Origin: Candidatus Methanophagales archaeon
GTDB taxonomy: Archaea; Halobacteriota; Syntropharchaeia; Alkanophagales; Methanospirareceae
Assembly (NCBI GenBank): GCA_017883965.1
Contig: JAFNKG010000017.1
Span: 1 to 38,279, forward strand
Reading direction: 5' to 3'
DNA: 38,279 nt
The stretch's first letter is position 1, and each line of letters begins with the position of its first letter. The translations under genes and the position numbers were made by a program. The notes beneath the pieces are model-generated. The model had not been told where the DNA came from. It was given only the letters and a program-made list of their open reading frames with translations, and searched no databases. Positions 25,380 through 34,360 of the stretch are shown here, piece after piece.

Positions 25380-28300
25380 ATGATTGATCTGGGACCAGAA
25401 TATCCAATATTGTTATTTCCAATAAGAATAGAAACAAAATACGCTGAGGAGGCTGGTGTAAAGAAACTACGAATCCGCTTCTTCCCTGATCAGGTTTCAA
25501 TTGAGGGTTTGGATCCTAGACTTACGCAGGAAGAATACGATGATGCCAAAGCATACTGGGAAGAAGTGGGAAAGTATGTAGGTACAAGTGAATTTGAAAC
25601 AAAACGGAATGAGGTGTGGTTAACACTTGTGGAGGAGTATGATTGCTATAGAGCAAGTTATATTGTAAAGAAAGTTATAAATTACGATCCAACAACAGAT
25701 CCTGATCCAGAAAGCCCGATAATTCGCCCAGTATCCGAATTTGAATTCCGGAGTACAGAAGACCATGTATCCGCTAGTTATAACACACTCCCTAAAAAGT
25801 TTATAATCTATGGGGAGTATAATGATTCGGCTTTAACTCCTTTAGAACATATTGTCACCGAACCTACACTAGTAGCCGGGTTGAAGGTTAGTCCTCTTCC
25901 AATAGTTGTTAAAGCATTTGAGGGATCCATTCAGGCTCCTGTTGCGCCTCTACCGCCGCCATCCGATGATCCTTATGAAGATCTTGACGAAGAATTGAAA
26001 TGGATGTCTAATTTTGAGGAGGCCAAGAATAAAGGAATGGCTGCGGAAATACCACAAACTGATCAAGAATATGATAGTGGCTTTAAATATCTCATAGTTT
26101 ATGGAGTGAGGGATCACCAAACTCCTCAAGAAACAAAAGCAATGATTAAAAAGCTCTTTAATTCTCACCATTATGACCATGGTTTTAGTTTTCTCAAACA
26201 AAATACTCCTACAAATTTAATAGACGGACAGAATGACGAATTTTCCTCTGCTGATCCGGAGCCGGTAAATTGGCGGAATGATGAATTTACCCGACTCGAA
26301 GACGGTTCGGATGGAAAACTGTTTGAAAAAATTTTAGGTCTCGATTTTGTAGCCCAGGGCGTTCAAAATGCTAATATTCGTGAACAAATAGAATCTAAAA
26401 ATATGGCTTCAGCACTGTTTCCAGCAGTTCTGGGTTATTATTTTCAACGATTTTTATTTCACAATGAACTTCCCAATCCAATTCCTCTTGCTACTCTTAA
26501 ATCGTTTTTTGAAAATTATGTCTCTCCACCGGGCATTGTATTTCGGATAGGGCAGGTACCATATGGAGTACTACCAACAACAATCTTAAACCAATGGATA
26601 GATCAAGAACTAATTCCTCGAACAGATTATGTGAAGACTTTTTTTGGTAAGTTACAAGAAACTTGGTTGAAACTTGCTGAAGAAGTTCCTTCCGTAATGA
26701 ATCCAGAAGTAGATGTAACGCCAGAACAGAATTTGATTAATATTCTCTCAATGGATGCTCATTCTCATTCATATTATGTTAGAGGAGTCCGATTATTACA
26801 ATACGTATATTTTCTTGTATCTTATTTTTTTAGCTATCGTAAACCTTTTTCAGAGCTTCAAAATCTCCATAAAGAAAAAGCGGCTGCACTGTGGAATCAG
26901 ACATTTAGCCATTCTGAAGACCAAAACCCAACTAACCTCGAATCATGGTTCTATAATGTAGTACCAGGCGATGGCATTTCAGAATTAACTTATCCGCTTG
27001 TTGGAGATCCAAAATACATTAATGAATTAATAGACAATATTGATGAATACTATAGGAAAACAGAAGATGAACATGTAGCCAATTATCAAGACACTCCCTT
27101 ATTACAAAAGCTGTTAATCTTTTCAGCAAACTTTTTAGGAACATATAACATCGAAGATAATCAAAAACAGGAATTCATTGACAATCTTACTGTTTTATCA
27201 CAATTAAGCCCTGAAAAGTTAGAACTTCTATTGTTAAAAACATTAGATTACACATCATATCGATTGGACAGTTGGTTGACAGCTTTTGCGGCTCAAAGGC
27301 TACAGCAATTACGTTCTAACCCGGCGAATAAAAAAGGCTTATATCTTGGAGTATTTGGCTGGATAGAAAATTTAAAACCCAATGAAAAAAGTCCTGCTTA
27401 CGAGGGAGGATACATACATGGGTTTTCGCACGCCCATGCTAGCGCCTTGGCAATTGCTCGGGACGGCTATCTTAATCAGTTGAGTGATCCCGAAAAAAAA
27501 GATCTTCTAAAAATCAATCTTAATTCGGAGCGTACAAGAAACGCATTAGAAACATGCCAGGCTTTACAGAACATACCGTTGTCTGAATTTCTAGGAATGA
27601 AATTAGAAAGAAGGTTACATGATGCAGACCTGGATTATGTGATAGATGAATTTAGAACCCACTTTCCTCTACAGACCGATGATATTGAAGAATTATCAGA
27701 GGTTGTTGACGAAACACGGGAAAGAGTCGTTCCACGAAACTTGACAAATGGTTTGCAAGTTCAAGAGCACTGGAAACGTCTTAAAGATTCATTAAATGGC
27801 ATATCAATTCAAAATTTCCTAAGAACTGATGAAACTTGGAAGCCCTTCTATGACGACATCCAAAGGTACTTTTCAAGCAATCCAAATCTTATAGCCAAGC
27901 TTAGTTCTCATTTAAACTATTTACTTGATATTGTTGACGGATTATCGGATCTACTCTTGCTTGAAAGTCTCTATCAAGTTGTAAATCTCAAATTTGATCA
28001 TTCTGCTGCCGTTTTAGATGGAATGAGCGGCGATGGTCAAATTCCCCCTCTTGAATCTCCATACATTCCAATAACTGGGCCACGAATAACACGGAGAATA
28101 ATTCTTCCGATTGTAATAGATCCATTTACTGTGGGAACTCTCACTGTTCCAGCGGCAGATAGTAATCCTGTTGAGATGAATCCAAAGAAATTGGCTGAAC
28201 CGCATTTTAATAATATCCTTGCAAGTTATTACGGGGATCTTCGATTCTGGATATCTGAAAAAGATGAAGATGGAACTGTCACGAACACAGCTGAAGTTAC

Positions 28301-29732
28301 TTTATCCGACTTAAATTTAGAACCTATTGATTTATTGTTTATTCATGAACCTGAACTACGAAACAGACTTCTATATTATGGCAGAAATAATCTGACTTGG
28401 CAAAATGTTGAGATAAACGATTTCAAAAAACCATCCAATGAAGGAACGGATAAAATCTCTTTTTCAGAAGCTCAATTTATGATCAATTCCCTAAAACAGC
28501 TTGTCGGTAAAGGACAACCCCTAAGGTATGGCCATTTAGTTTCACCTCAAGGGAATGACCTAAATTACAAGATCTTTGAAGAATTATTTGAATTATTAGT
28601 TCGTTTATTGAATGTGGTGCATTTACTTCGTTATGTATGTCTAGAGTTAGGCAATGCCAAAGCTAATGACACAGATCTGGCAAGAAAAAGGGCAGCTCTT
28701 CTGCATGCAAGTTTCTTTGGAGTTTTATCCTCAGTTCCACTTACCCGAGAGGAAACGATTCTAGAAACAGCTGCTGATTTAAACAGTAGAATCAATTTAA
28801 TTGAGGCTGAGTTGAGCAACAGATTGGAACCCATCATACAAGAATTGTTTGTTAAACTGAAAGCATATGGTATAACTGATGATATTATTGATGATATTAC
28901 CACTTTTAAGGCAATTCTTGATTTCTTTGGTCCCAAAGTCACTGATACAAATACATTAATCGACTGGATCCATAGTCTAGTAGGAAACGCCAGTTTGACC
29001 CCTCAAGAAAACGAGCAAAACCGTCGAGAGTTTGCATCATTCCTATTGGAACGCTTATTGGATGCATTCAAGGGAATATTCAGGAATAACACGTTTCTTG
29101 TGCTTCCTCTATTTTCTCCTTTCAAAGTAATGCTAGAAAACTTGGAAAACAATAATGAAATCAATAAAAAAGGTCATAAATGGATGCAAAAGAATTCTTA
29201 TGTAAGACCGAGGTTAAAATTGTTTGACCGAGTCCTAGATTACAACGAAATATTTGAAACGGCCACTTTTTCGTTTTATTATGATCCCCAAAAATTTTCT
29301 CGAAGTTCAGATGAAATCTTGCAGAACGAAGAAAATCCTGTAGTACTTCTGGCAATTTCCTCTCATGGCTCCAGAGTCGCTAGTCCTCCTAGTTTTCCTC
29401 CAACCTCCGATTCAAATAAAAAGTTAGCTGGGCTCGTACTAGATGATTATACCGAAAAAATTGTCCATCCTGAACAAGAAACAGTTGTAGCATTTCATCA
29501 TAATAGTCCTAATGCGGAGCCCCCCCACTGTTTGTTATTAGGTGTATCTCCGAATGATAACGATAACTGGACTAAAGAAATGGTTAGGGACGTAATTCTG
29601 GAAGCATTAAAACTCGCCAAAATTCGTTCTGTTGATTATAGATCCTTAAAAGGATTATCAAATTTTCTTTCTTTAACTACACTTAACTCCTATGGTGATG
29701 AGGTGTATACAAATCTGTACGGTTTGTCCTGA
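25380..29732 (+). CDS. Operon gene 5: giant conserved protein, 1450 aa
   Basis: The largest gene here; its ATG lies 15 bases after gene 4, preceded by AAGAAGG. Recognisable blocks are ILLFPIRIETKYA, RIRFFPDQVSIEGLDPRLTQ and DAKAYWEEV near the N-terminus; GLYLGVFGWIENLKP and GGYIHGFSHAHASALAIARDG around residues 655-700; SERTRNALETCQAL and GMKLERRLHD soon after; and LAGLVLDDYTEKI, then VAFHHNSPNAEPPHCLLLGV near residue 1350. From memory these define a conserved, uncharacterised bacterial family whose members have the same order of blocks. The protein is soluble, mostly helical in the middle, without signal peptide, catalytic motif or repeats that I can see. It probably forms a scaffold with its neighbours. 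Confidence 0.65.
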   Translation: MIDLGPEYPILLFPIRIETKYAEEAGVKKLRIRFFPDQVSIEGLDPRLTQEEYDDAKAYWEEVGKYVGTSEFETKRNEVWLTLVEEYDCYRASYIVKKVINYDPTTDPDPESPIIRPVSEFEFRSTEDHVSASYNTLPKKFIIYGEYNDSALTPLEHIVTEPTLVAGLKVSPLPIVVKAFEGSIQAPVAPLPPPSDDPYEDLDEELKWMSNFEEAKNKGMAAEIPQTDQEYDSGFKYLIVYGVRDHQTPQETKAMIKKLFNSHHYDHGFSFLKQNTPTNLIDGQNDEFSSADPEPVNWRNDEFTRLEDGSDGKLFEKILGLDFVAQGVQNANIREQIESKNMASALFPAVLGYYFQRFLFHNELPNPIPLATLKSFFENYVSPPGIVFRIGQVPYGVLPTTILNQWIDQELIPRTDYVKTFFGKLQETWLKLAEEVPSVMNPEVDVTPEQNLINILSMDAHSHSYYVRGVRLLQYVYFLVSYFFSYRKPFSELQNLHKEKAAALWNQTFSHSEDQNPTNLESWFYNVVPGDGISELTYPLVGDPKYINELIDNIDEYYRKTEDEHVANYQDTPLLQKLLIFSANFLGTYNIEDNQKQEFIDNLTVLSQLSPEKLELLLLKTLDYTSYRLDSWLTAFAAQRLQQLRSNPANKKGLYLGVFGWIENLKPNEKSPAYEGGYIHGFSHAHASALAIARDGYLNQLSDPEKKDLLKINLNSERTRNALETCQALQNIPLSEFLGMKLERRLHDADLDYVIDEFRTHFPLQTDDIEELSEVVDETRERVVPRNLTNGLQVQEHWKRLKDSLNGISIQNFLRTDETWKPFYDDIQRYFSSNPNLIAKLSSHLNYLLDIVDGLSDLLLLESLYQVVNLKFDHSAAVLDGMSGDGQIPPLESPYIPITGPRITRRIILPIVIDPFTVGTLTVPAADSNPVEMNPKKLAEPHFNNILASYYGDLRFWISEKDEDGTVTNTAEVTLSDLNLEPIDLLFIHEPELRNRLLYYGRNNLTWQNVEINDFKKPSNEGTDKISFSEAQFMINSLKQLVGKGQPLRYGHLVSPQGNDLNYKIFEELFELLVRLLNVVHLLRYVCLELGNAKANDTDLARKRAALLHASFFGVLSSVPLTREETILETAADLNSRINLIEAELSNRLEPIIQELFVKLKAYGITDDIIDDITTFKAILDFFGPKVTDTNTLIDWIHSLVGNASLTPQENEQNRREFASFLLERLLDAFKGIFRNNTFLVLPLFSPFKVMLENLENNNEINKKGHKWMQKNSYVRPRLKLFDRVLDYNEIFETATFSFYYDPQKFSRSSDEILQNEENPVVLLAISSHGSRVASPPSFPPTSDSNKKLAGLVLDDYTEKIVHPEQETVVAFHHNSPNAEPPHCLLLGVSPNDNDNWTKEMVRDVILEALKLAKIRSVDYRSLKGLSNFLSLTTLNSYGDEVYTNLYGLS

Positions 29733-29775
29733 AAGAGAATCCCAAGTGAATTGAGTATTAGTTGAGGAATTAATA

Positions 29776-31707
29776 ATGAATCAAACCTTAAAGCCGGATC
29801 TTAGTTGGGCTAAAGCCCCTAGCGTCCTTCGCGGCCCTCGCGGCTTATTACAATTTCAACTGCTCAGTTGGCAAAGATTAGAACCACATTCCCGAAGCAG
29901 TGATATTTCCAAGGGAGTTCAAGCAACTATTCATGATCCGGCATGGCTGCTATCAAGGCAATTAGTTTTAGGAGAATTTGAAGGAGAGGATGCTGCTTCA
30001 GTTGTCTATGTAAGAATGTCTGAAAATCATGATCAGATACATAAAATTATTATCGGAGGGGAAAATCTGGATTATGATCCAGAAATACCTCTGGAAGTTC
30101 TTATTGAAAAAACCAACTTGGAAGTCGCTACTTCTGATTCATCTGGGAAGCGAGACAAAAAACTTGATCTTCAAATGCGTGTAAAATTAGGTTTACAGTT
30201 TTTCAAGGAAATGAAAACAAGATTACAAGGAGTACTTAATTCAGATGAGATTGTTGCCCTAAAAAATTATCTTGCAGGTCAAGATGGTTATTTATTTCAG
30301 TTAAATGACCATCAAGCAAGATTTGAACTTAGTATTACTCATGATTTTTGTTCGATGATACAAAAGAGAGTTATCGACATCTATCAAGCATTTAATTCTG
30401 AAAATCTAGGTCCTGAATTACTGGGAAAGCTAGAAACATATTATAGCTCCAGAGATCCTGAATTCATAAATAATGTCGTGACAGCACTCCTTGAAGCGTA
30501 TAAAAACTTATTAGACTGGTGGAACGGTTCTAATAGTGAAACCCCATTTTTTGAAAAACCTACAAGTGATCATTCAGCTTGGGACCCTAGTAAACTGGAA
30601 TATAAGTTTAAAGTACAAGTAGGGCCTGATAATAACAAGCTTATCTGTGTAGCGGAAAGATATAAAGAGGATCACCTAAGTTGGCATTCATTCACTATAG
30701 AAAGCCATTCAGATAATTTCTTGCTTCCAGAAAGTTCTGATAATCCTCGTATTGTAATTCCACGGCATCTTCGGGTACCTGGACAACCTGTGAAGAGATA
30801 TTGGAACTTTGAAGATTCTTATGTAAATTTTGGCGCAATAACACCGAAAATCACAAATATCGCCACTTTGCTTCTCCTAGAGTTTTCATTTGTTCACTCC
30901 GCTGATTGGTATGTAATCCCCCTGACGATGCAGATGGGAACTCTTAGTCAAATTCAAGAATTGAAAGTTGTAGATACTTTTGGGGATGAAATAGAAATCA
31001 ACCCTGCAGGACAAACATCTCAAGAGCAAGAATTGCTAGATGAAGACGCAGCCTGGGATTCCTGGAACCCTTTTACACTTTCAAAAAAATATCAATATGG
31101 AACACGGTTGAATTCCAATTATCTCTTTTTACCGCCAGTTATTAGTGATCTTACAATTGGACCCCATCATGAAGAGATCAAATTCTTACGAGATGAAGTA
31201 GCCAATCTTGCTTGGGCGATTGAAAAAACATATCGAACCTTATATGGAGAAGCGATTTCGGGTTACGAGCACTATCATTATCGTAAGAATCAATTAATCC
31301 AAAATGAAGCTGAGATTCAAGCAGGAAGTAAAAATGCCCTTAAATTTACCTTTATGACCGATGTTCCATGGAATTGGATTCCATTCATTCCAGTTCATGG
31401 AGCAAAATTTTCGAGTGCCGATTATCCTGATCATCGCCAAATAGTATATCAACGAGGAGCCATGATCAACCGATATACTGATACTCCCGAACCAATTCGA
31501 CCTAACTCGCGATTATTAAATGAAGTTCCATCCCCTTATTTCGTCGATGAATCAATAATTCCAAGAACGGGTTTAATTTTATCGGAAAGATTTCAACGAA
31601 CTGTGTGGTTTAATGGAAAGGACTTTCTTTGGATAGGACAAAAGAAGATGATAGGAACTGGTGAGGGATACAGCGGTTTAATTTTTGATAAGGTTTCTCT
31701 ACCTTGA
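29776..31707 (+). CDS. Operon gene 6: conserved large protein, 643 aa
   Basis: Begins 43 bases after gene 5. Diagnostic blocks are SWQRLEPHSR (31-40), DPAWLLSRQLVLGEFEGEDAA (54-74), RYWNFEDSYVNFGAI (near 342), ADWYVIPLTMQMGTLSQIQEL followed by DTFGDEIE, FLRDEVANLAWAIEKTY (near 470), VPWNWIPFIPVH, and GEGYSGLIFDKVSLP at the end. From memory this pattern belongs to an uncharacterised family seen in bacteria together with relatives of genes 4 and 5. No signal peptide, membrane helix or catalytic signature was found. As the last gene of the operon it ends 24 codons of spacer before non-coding DNA; no clear terminator is seen. Confidence 0.65.
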   Translation: MNQTLKPDLSWAKAPSVLRGPRGLLQFQLLSWQRLEPHSRSSDISKGVQATIHDPAWLLSRQLVLGEFEGEDAASVVYVRMSENHDQIHKIIIGGENLDYDPEIPLEVLIEKTNLEVATSDSSGKRDKKLDLQMRVKLGLQFFKEMKTRLQGVLNSDEIVALKNYLAGQDGYLFQLNDHQARFELSITHDFCSMIQKRVIDIYQAFNSENLGPELLGKLETYYSSRDPEFINNVVTALLEAYKNLLDWWNGSNSETPFFEKPTSDHSAWDPSKLEYKFKVQVGPDNNKLICVAERYKEDHLSWHSFTIESHSDNFLLPESSDNPRIVIPRHLRVPGQPVKRYWNFEDSYVNFGAITPKITNIATLLLLEFSFVHSADWYVIPLTMQMGTLSQIQELKVVDTFGDEIEINPAGQTSQEQELLDEDAAWDSWNPFTLSKKYQYGTRLNSNYLFLPPVISDLTIGPHHEEIKFLRDEVANLAWAIEKTYRTLYGEAISGYEHYHYRKNQLIQNEAEIQAGSKNALKFTFMTDVPWNWIPFIPVHGAKFSSADYPDHRQIVYQRGAMINRYTDTPEPIRPNSRLLNEVPSPYFVDESIIPRTGLILSERFQRTVWFNGKDFLWIGQKKMIGTGEGYSGLIFDKVSLP

Positions 31708-31882
31708 AAGGGAAAGGAATCCGTCTCTATTTAAGGTTGGAAAAATATATATGTAATTAATAGGTGTATTTGAAGCATGGTGTGTCTCTGTCTATAATGA
31801 GAAATTAGAGAGGGTTTTGAATAGTAGATTGATCTTAATTCACACTAAGAGAGTGTTGGAGGAGTAGATAATTAGGAGACAA

Positions 31883-32026
31883 ATGGTGGAGACGCATTTT
31901 ATGGGAGGTTTAAAGGCTATAGTAACAGCGGGTATAGAAGTAATTGACGGTTTCATTACTATAAGGCGAGAATTGCCAAAACTACCTCCCCCGTTAAACT
32001 ATATTAATTTGCGAGTCAGTTGTTGA
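31883..32026 (+). CDS. Small ORF, 47 aa, coupled to the following membrane protein
   Basis: ATG 31883 has a strong ribosome site (TTAGGAGACAA). It encodes MVETHFMGGLKAIVTAGIEVIDG, then FITIRRELPKLPPP, ending VSC with TGA at 32024-32026, five bases before ATG 32032. An amphipathic or hydrophobic helix is followed by a basic-proline tail. No homologue is recognised. Its good ribosome site and tight spacing favour a real small protein or leader peptide. It is absent from the ORF track because of length. Confidence 0.45.
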   Translation: MVETHFMGGLKAIVTAGIEVIDGFITIRRELPKLPPPLNYINLRVSC

Positions 32027-32031
32027 TATTC

Positions 32032-32964
32032 ATGGATATTACATATGATGTGGCTGCAATCATAAGTGCTATAGTTTGGCCTCTGATTATAGTGATAGTA
32101 CTATTAGCTTATCGTAAGAATATACTTGCGATATTGCCGTATGTTAAGAAGGTATCCTTTGCAGGATTGACGATTGAGCTTGCAGAAGTTAAGGCATTTT
32201 CGCCTAGGTGGTCTATGGGCTCAATTGATGTACGGCAAATGAAGGGTGTTGATATCGATAAGAGTTATGTGCAGTACTTTATAGATCAGTTAACAGGCAC
32301 TACCACTGCGGACTACGCCGTTATCGATCTGGGTAAAGGGGATAAGTGGCTCAGTTCTAGGCTTTTTATCCTTGCAATTTTGCTTGGGAGGATGATAGGC
32401 CTTAAATCATTTGTTTTCGTGGAAACGATGCCAAATTTGAGAAGGAAATACATTGGTTGGGCTGAACCTAGCAAAATACGTTGGGCATTTGCTATAGAAT
32501 TTCCTTGGATGGAAGAAGCATTTGGAAAAGCGTATGGGAATCTTCCGGAAATTCAAATTGTATCCAAAACGGGTAAGCTTGGGTCTCGCTTCAATTCAGA
32601 TGATCCATTTCAAGCGATTAACCTACTTCAAAATTTTGTATTTGAAAATAACAAGGACCCCCCTCCACTAATTAACGATAACGAATGGGTCTCCATTGGC
32701 CCTGAAGGACCTGAACAGTATTTGGAACATGCTCAATGGCTAAATGGCGATAGTATTGAAGACCTTCTTGAAAAGGATCTGAACAAATCTTATCTTGTTT
32801 CAAGTAAGCTGAAGGATATGAGTGAATCTGACCAGATCCGGCAGATGCTTTTACAATCAGGACGCTATGTTGCGATTACACGAGACGATATGAGATTTGA
32901 GAAGCTAATAGATCGATATATACTGCTAGAGAAGGTATCTAAGAGCTTATTAAGGGAAAAATGA
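32032..32964 (+). CDS. Membrane-anchored protein, 310 aa
   Basis: ATG 32032 (MDITYDVAAIISAIVWPLIIVIVLLAYRKN) is chosen over TTG 32020. One N-terminal membrane helix is followed by a cytosolic-looking alpha/beta domain: YAVIDLGKGDKWLSSRLFILAILLGR and SFVFVETMPNLRRKYIGWA alternate strands and helices like a nucleotide-binding or Rossmann-like fold, but no catalytic motif was recognised. The C-terminal 100 residues are charged and helical. It is separate from the giant operon by about 325 bases with its own small leader ORF. It resembles hypothetical single-helix proteins found in defence islands; the role is unknown. Confidence 0.6.
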   Translation: MDITYDVAAIISAIVWPLIIVIVLLAYRKNILAILPYVKKVSFAGLTIELAEVKAFSPRWSMGSIDVRQMKGVDIDKSYVQYFIDQLTGTTTADYAVIDLGKGDKWLSSRLFILAILLGRMIGLKSFVFVETMPNLRRKYIGWAEPSKIRWAFAIEFPWMEEAFGKAYGNLPEIQIVSKTGKLGSRFNSDDPFQAINLLQNFVFENNKDPPPLINDNEWVSIGPEGPEQYLEHAQWLNGDSIEDLLEKDLNKSYLVSSKLKDMSESDQIRQMLLQSGRYVAITRDDMRFEKLIDRYILLEKVSKSLLREK

Positions 32965-33164
32965 ATATGTTGGGGGGTGGTCAAAAATACGTTTTTATAG
33001 TAATACCTCCCAAATTCGCTCCCCACTTCCTCATATTGGTGATTCTGTTGGATAGCGGCTTTGGCTCCGCGTTGGAGTGGATGAATAAAGAAACACACGA
33101 AACAAACCATATCTCTAGTGGATCATCTGTTAATCCCGACATAACATCATCGTTGCGTGCATAG
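32961..33164 (+). CDS. Possible small protein overlapping the membrane-protein stop, 67 aa
   Basis: The ATG overlaps the previous stop (ATGA), a common coupling arrangement. It contains one hydrophobic stretch (FAPHFLILVILLDSGFGSA) and a polar tail. No ribosome site or homology supports it, and opposite-strand ORFs of the same length exist here, so this is a weak call. Confidence 0.25.
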   Translation: MNMLGGGQKYVFIVIPPKFAPHFLILVILLDSGFGSALEWMNKETHETNHISSGSSVNPDITSSLRA

Positions 33165-33428
33165 GGGAGTTTCCTCGTCATACAATAGCGTTTTAAATCG
33201 TCAAAGAATTCTGATTGAATTGTAGCATTTATTGTTCCGGCTCCCTGCCGATCGTAAATTAGATGAATTCATGTAACCAGGGGCGACGGCCGTTCTGATG
33301 AGAAGAAGGCGTGTTCAGGACGTGTTCACGCGACATTATGTATGATCTTACTGAGGGAAGCCAGGAGGTCTAGAGACTTCGAATTGGGTCGCAGGTCATC
33401 TTTCTGAGAGTCCCTCCCGGCGAATTAA
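33165..33428. other. Intergenic region with repeat copy 3
   Basis: About 264 bases between convergent genes. It holds the third copy of the dispersed element (33234-33283). Nothing else is recognised. Confidence 0.5.
33234..33283 (+). repeat. Dispersed element copy 3
   Basis: GTTCCGGCTCCCTGCCGATCG-T-AAA-TTAGATGAATTCATGTAACCAGGGG. It is like copy 2 (13780) except for the two synonymous positions, although it lies 19 kb away on the far side of the giant operon and in the same orientation. The coding reading is FRLPADRKLDEFM*, with a TAG three codons before that peptide begins. Confidence 0.8.
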
Positions 33429-34271
33429 CTAACCAATCGTATTCAAGCTCACAAGAACCAAGACAATAGCGAGTAGCAGATAATTTACAATCAACGCGAG
33501 GAGGGTGGCCCGTTCCCACGAAAGATGCTTCAAATCGCTTATAGCGGCAGATATTACTAGCACACTCCAAATCTGCGCCCCAACCTCCACAAGTAGAAGA
33601 GTTCCGGAGCTGATGGATTCTATGAGCTCCAATCGCGTTAGAAGAAAAACTAAAACTCCCAGAACTCCCGGTAGAACAAATATCAATGAACACGCAGTGG
33701 CAAGCGCCAGGGTGTTTTTCGGGCGTCCATAGACTTTTCTGGCTAACAGTTCCAAAGTTATGGCGCACAAGCTCCAACTACCAAGTCCCAGTAGGATCAC
33801 CTCATGGGGTTTAAGTCCAGAGCTCGCGAGCAGAAACGGACCGAAGACTACCGCTCCTATGCTGATAACGAACCAGAGAAAACTTAAAACAACAATAGCT
33901 CCTTCAACGAAGGAACGAGTTGGGTTATCAGCAAAAGAACGAAATAGCGGGGTGAAAACCTTGAGAGAGGGGATTGGAACTGGCTTTAGCTCCGAGACCA
34001 GAGCGCCCTCAGAGGAGTGCACAAGTTCGATCGCTCGCGCCCCCTTGGGGGTCAGCCGGTACTTCTTGTTGGGTCCCTGCTCGATCAACTCCCTCATCAG
34101 TCGCAAGTGATGATACAACGTCCCGGCCTGGAGGCCCATTTCTTCGGTAAAGATGCTATAGGACACTTCGCCTCGGTTGTGGATTTCTTCGAGGATTCTC
34201 CGGCGGAGGGGATGCGCAAGTATTTCAAAAATCGTCTGTTCGTTTGTGGTCTTCTTGCTCCCCGAGGTCAT
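33429..34271 (-). CDS. Membrane-anchored ArsR-like winged-helix regulator, 280 aa (module A)
   Basis: ATG 34271 follows GGTGGGGT, a good ribosome site. Residues 12-85 form an ArsR-type winged helix: FEILAHPLRRRILEEI, MGLQAGTLYHHLRLM (recognition helix) and KKYRLTPKGARAIEL (wing). Residues 110-280 carry about five membrane helices (AIVVLSFLWFVISIGAVVFG, LVFLLTRLEL, LVEVGAQIWSVLVISAAI, LLALIVNYLLLAIVLVLV). DNA-binding domains fixed to the membrane this way are common in archaea and probably respond to envelope signals. It lies downstream of the surface-protein gene at 34349 on the same strand, separated by a terminator-like hairpin. The paralogue is at 36240. Confidence 0.75.
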   Translation of the reverse strand: MTSGSKKTTNEQTIFEILAHPLRRRILEEIHNRGEVSYSIFTEEMGLQAGTLYHHLRLMRELIEQGPNKKYRLTPKGARAIELVHSSEGALVSELKPVPIPSLKVFTPLFRSFADNPTRSFVEGAIVVLSFLWFVISIGAVVFGPFLLASSGLKPHEVILLGLGSWSLCAITLELLARKVYGRPKNTLALATACSLIFVLPGVLGVLVFLLTRLELIESISSGTLLLVEVGAQIWSVLVISAAISDLKHLSWERATLLALIVNYLLLAIVLVLVSLNTIG

Positions 34272-34325
34272 ACCCCACCTACTTCCTAAAACAGTTATTT
34301 CCTCAAATGTTCTAAAAAAGGCATC

Positions 34326-34360
34326 GAAAAAAAAAAGAGAAAAAGGGCTTAGCCTTTTTT
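34326..34360 (-). terminator. T-tract terminator with hairpin after the 391 aa surface protein
   Basis: On the minus strand, AAAAAGG-CTAAGC-CCTTTTT overlaps the stop codon and is followed by CTCTTTTTTTTTT. A seven-base stem and a run of ten T suit an archaeal terminator. It suggests the surface gene and its downstream regulator are made from separate transcripts or with reduced read-through. Confidence 0.5.

Noticed and set aside
16241-31707. Phage tail or contractile injection system
   Set aside because: No sheath, tube, baseplate or AAA+ gene is recognisable; the large proteins match other, uncharacterised families.
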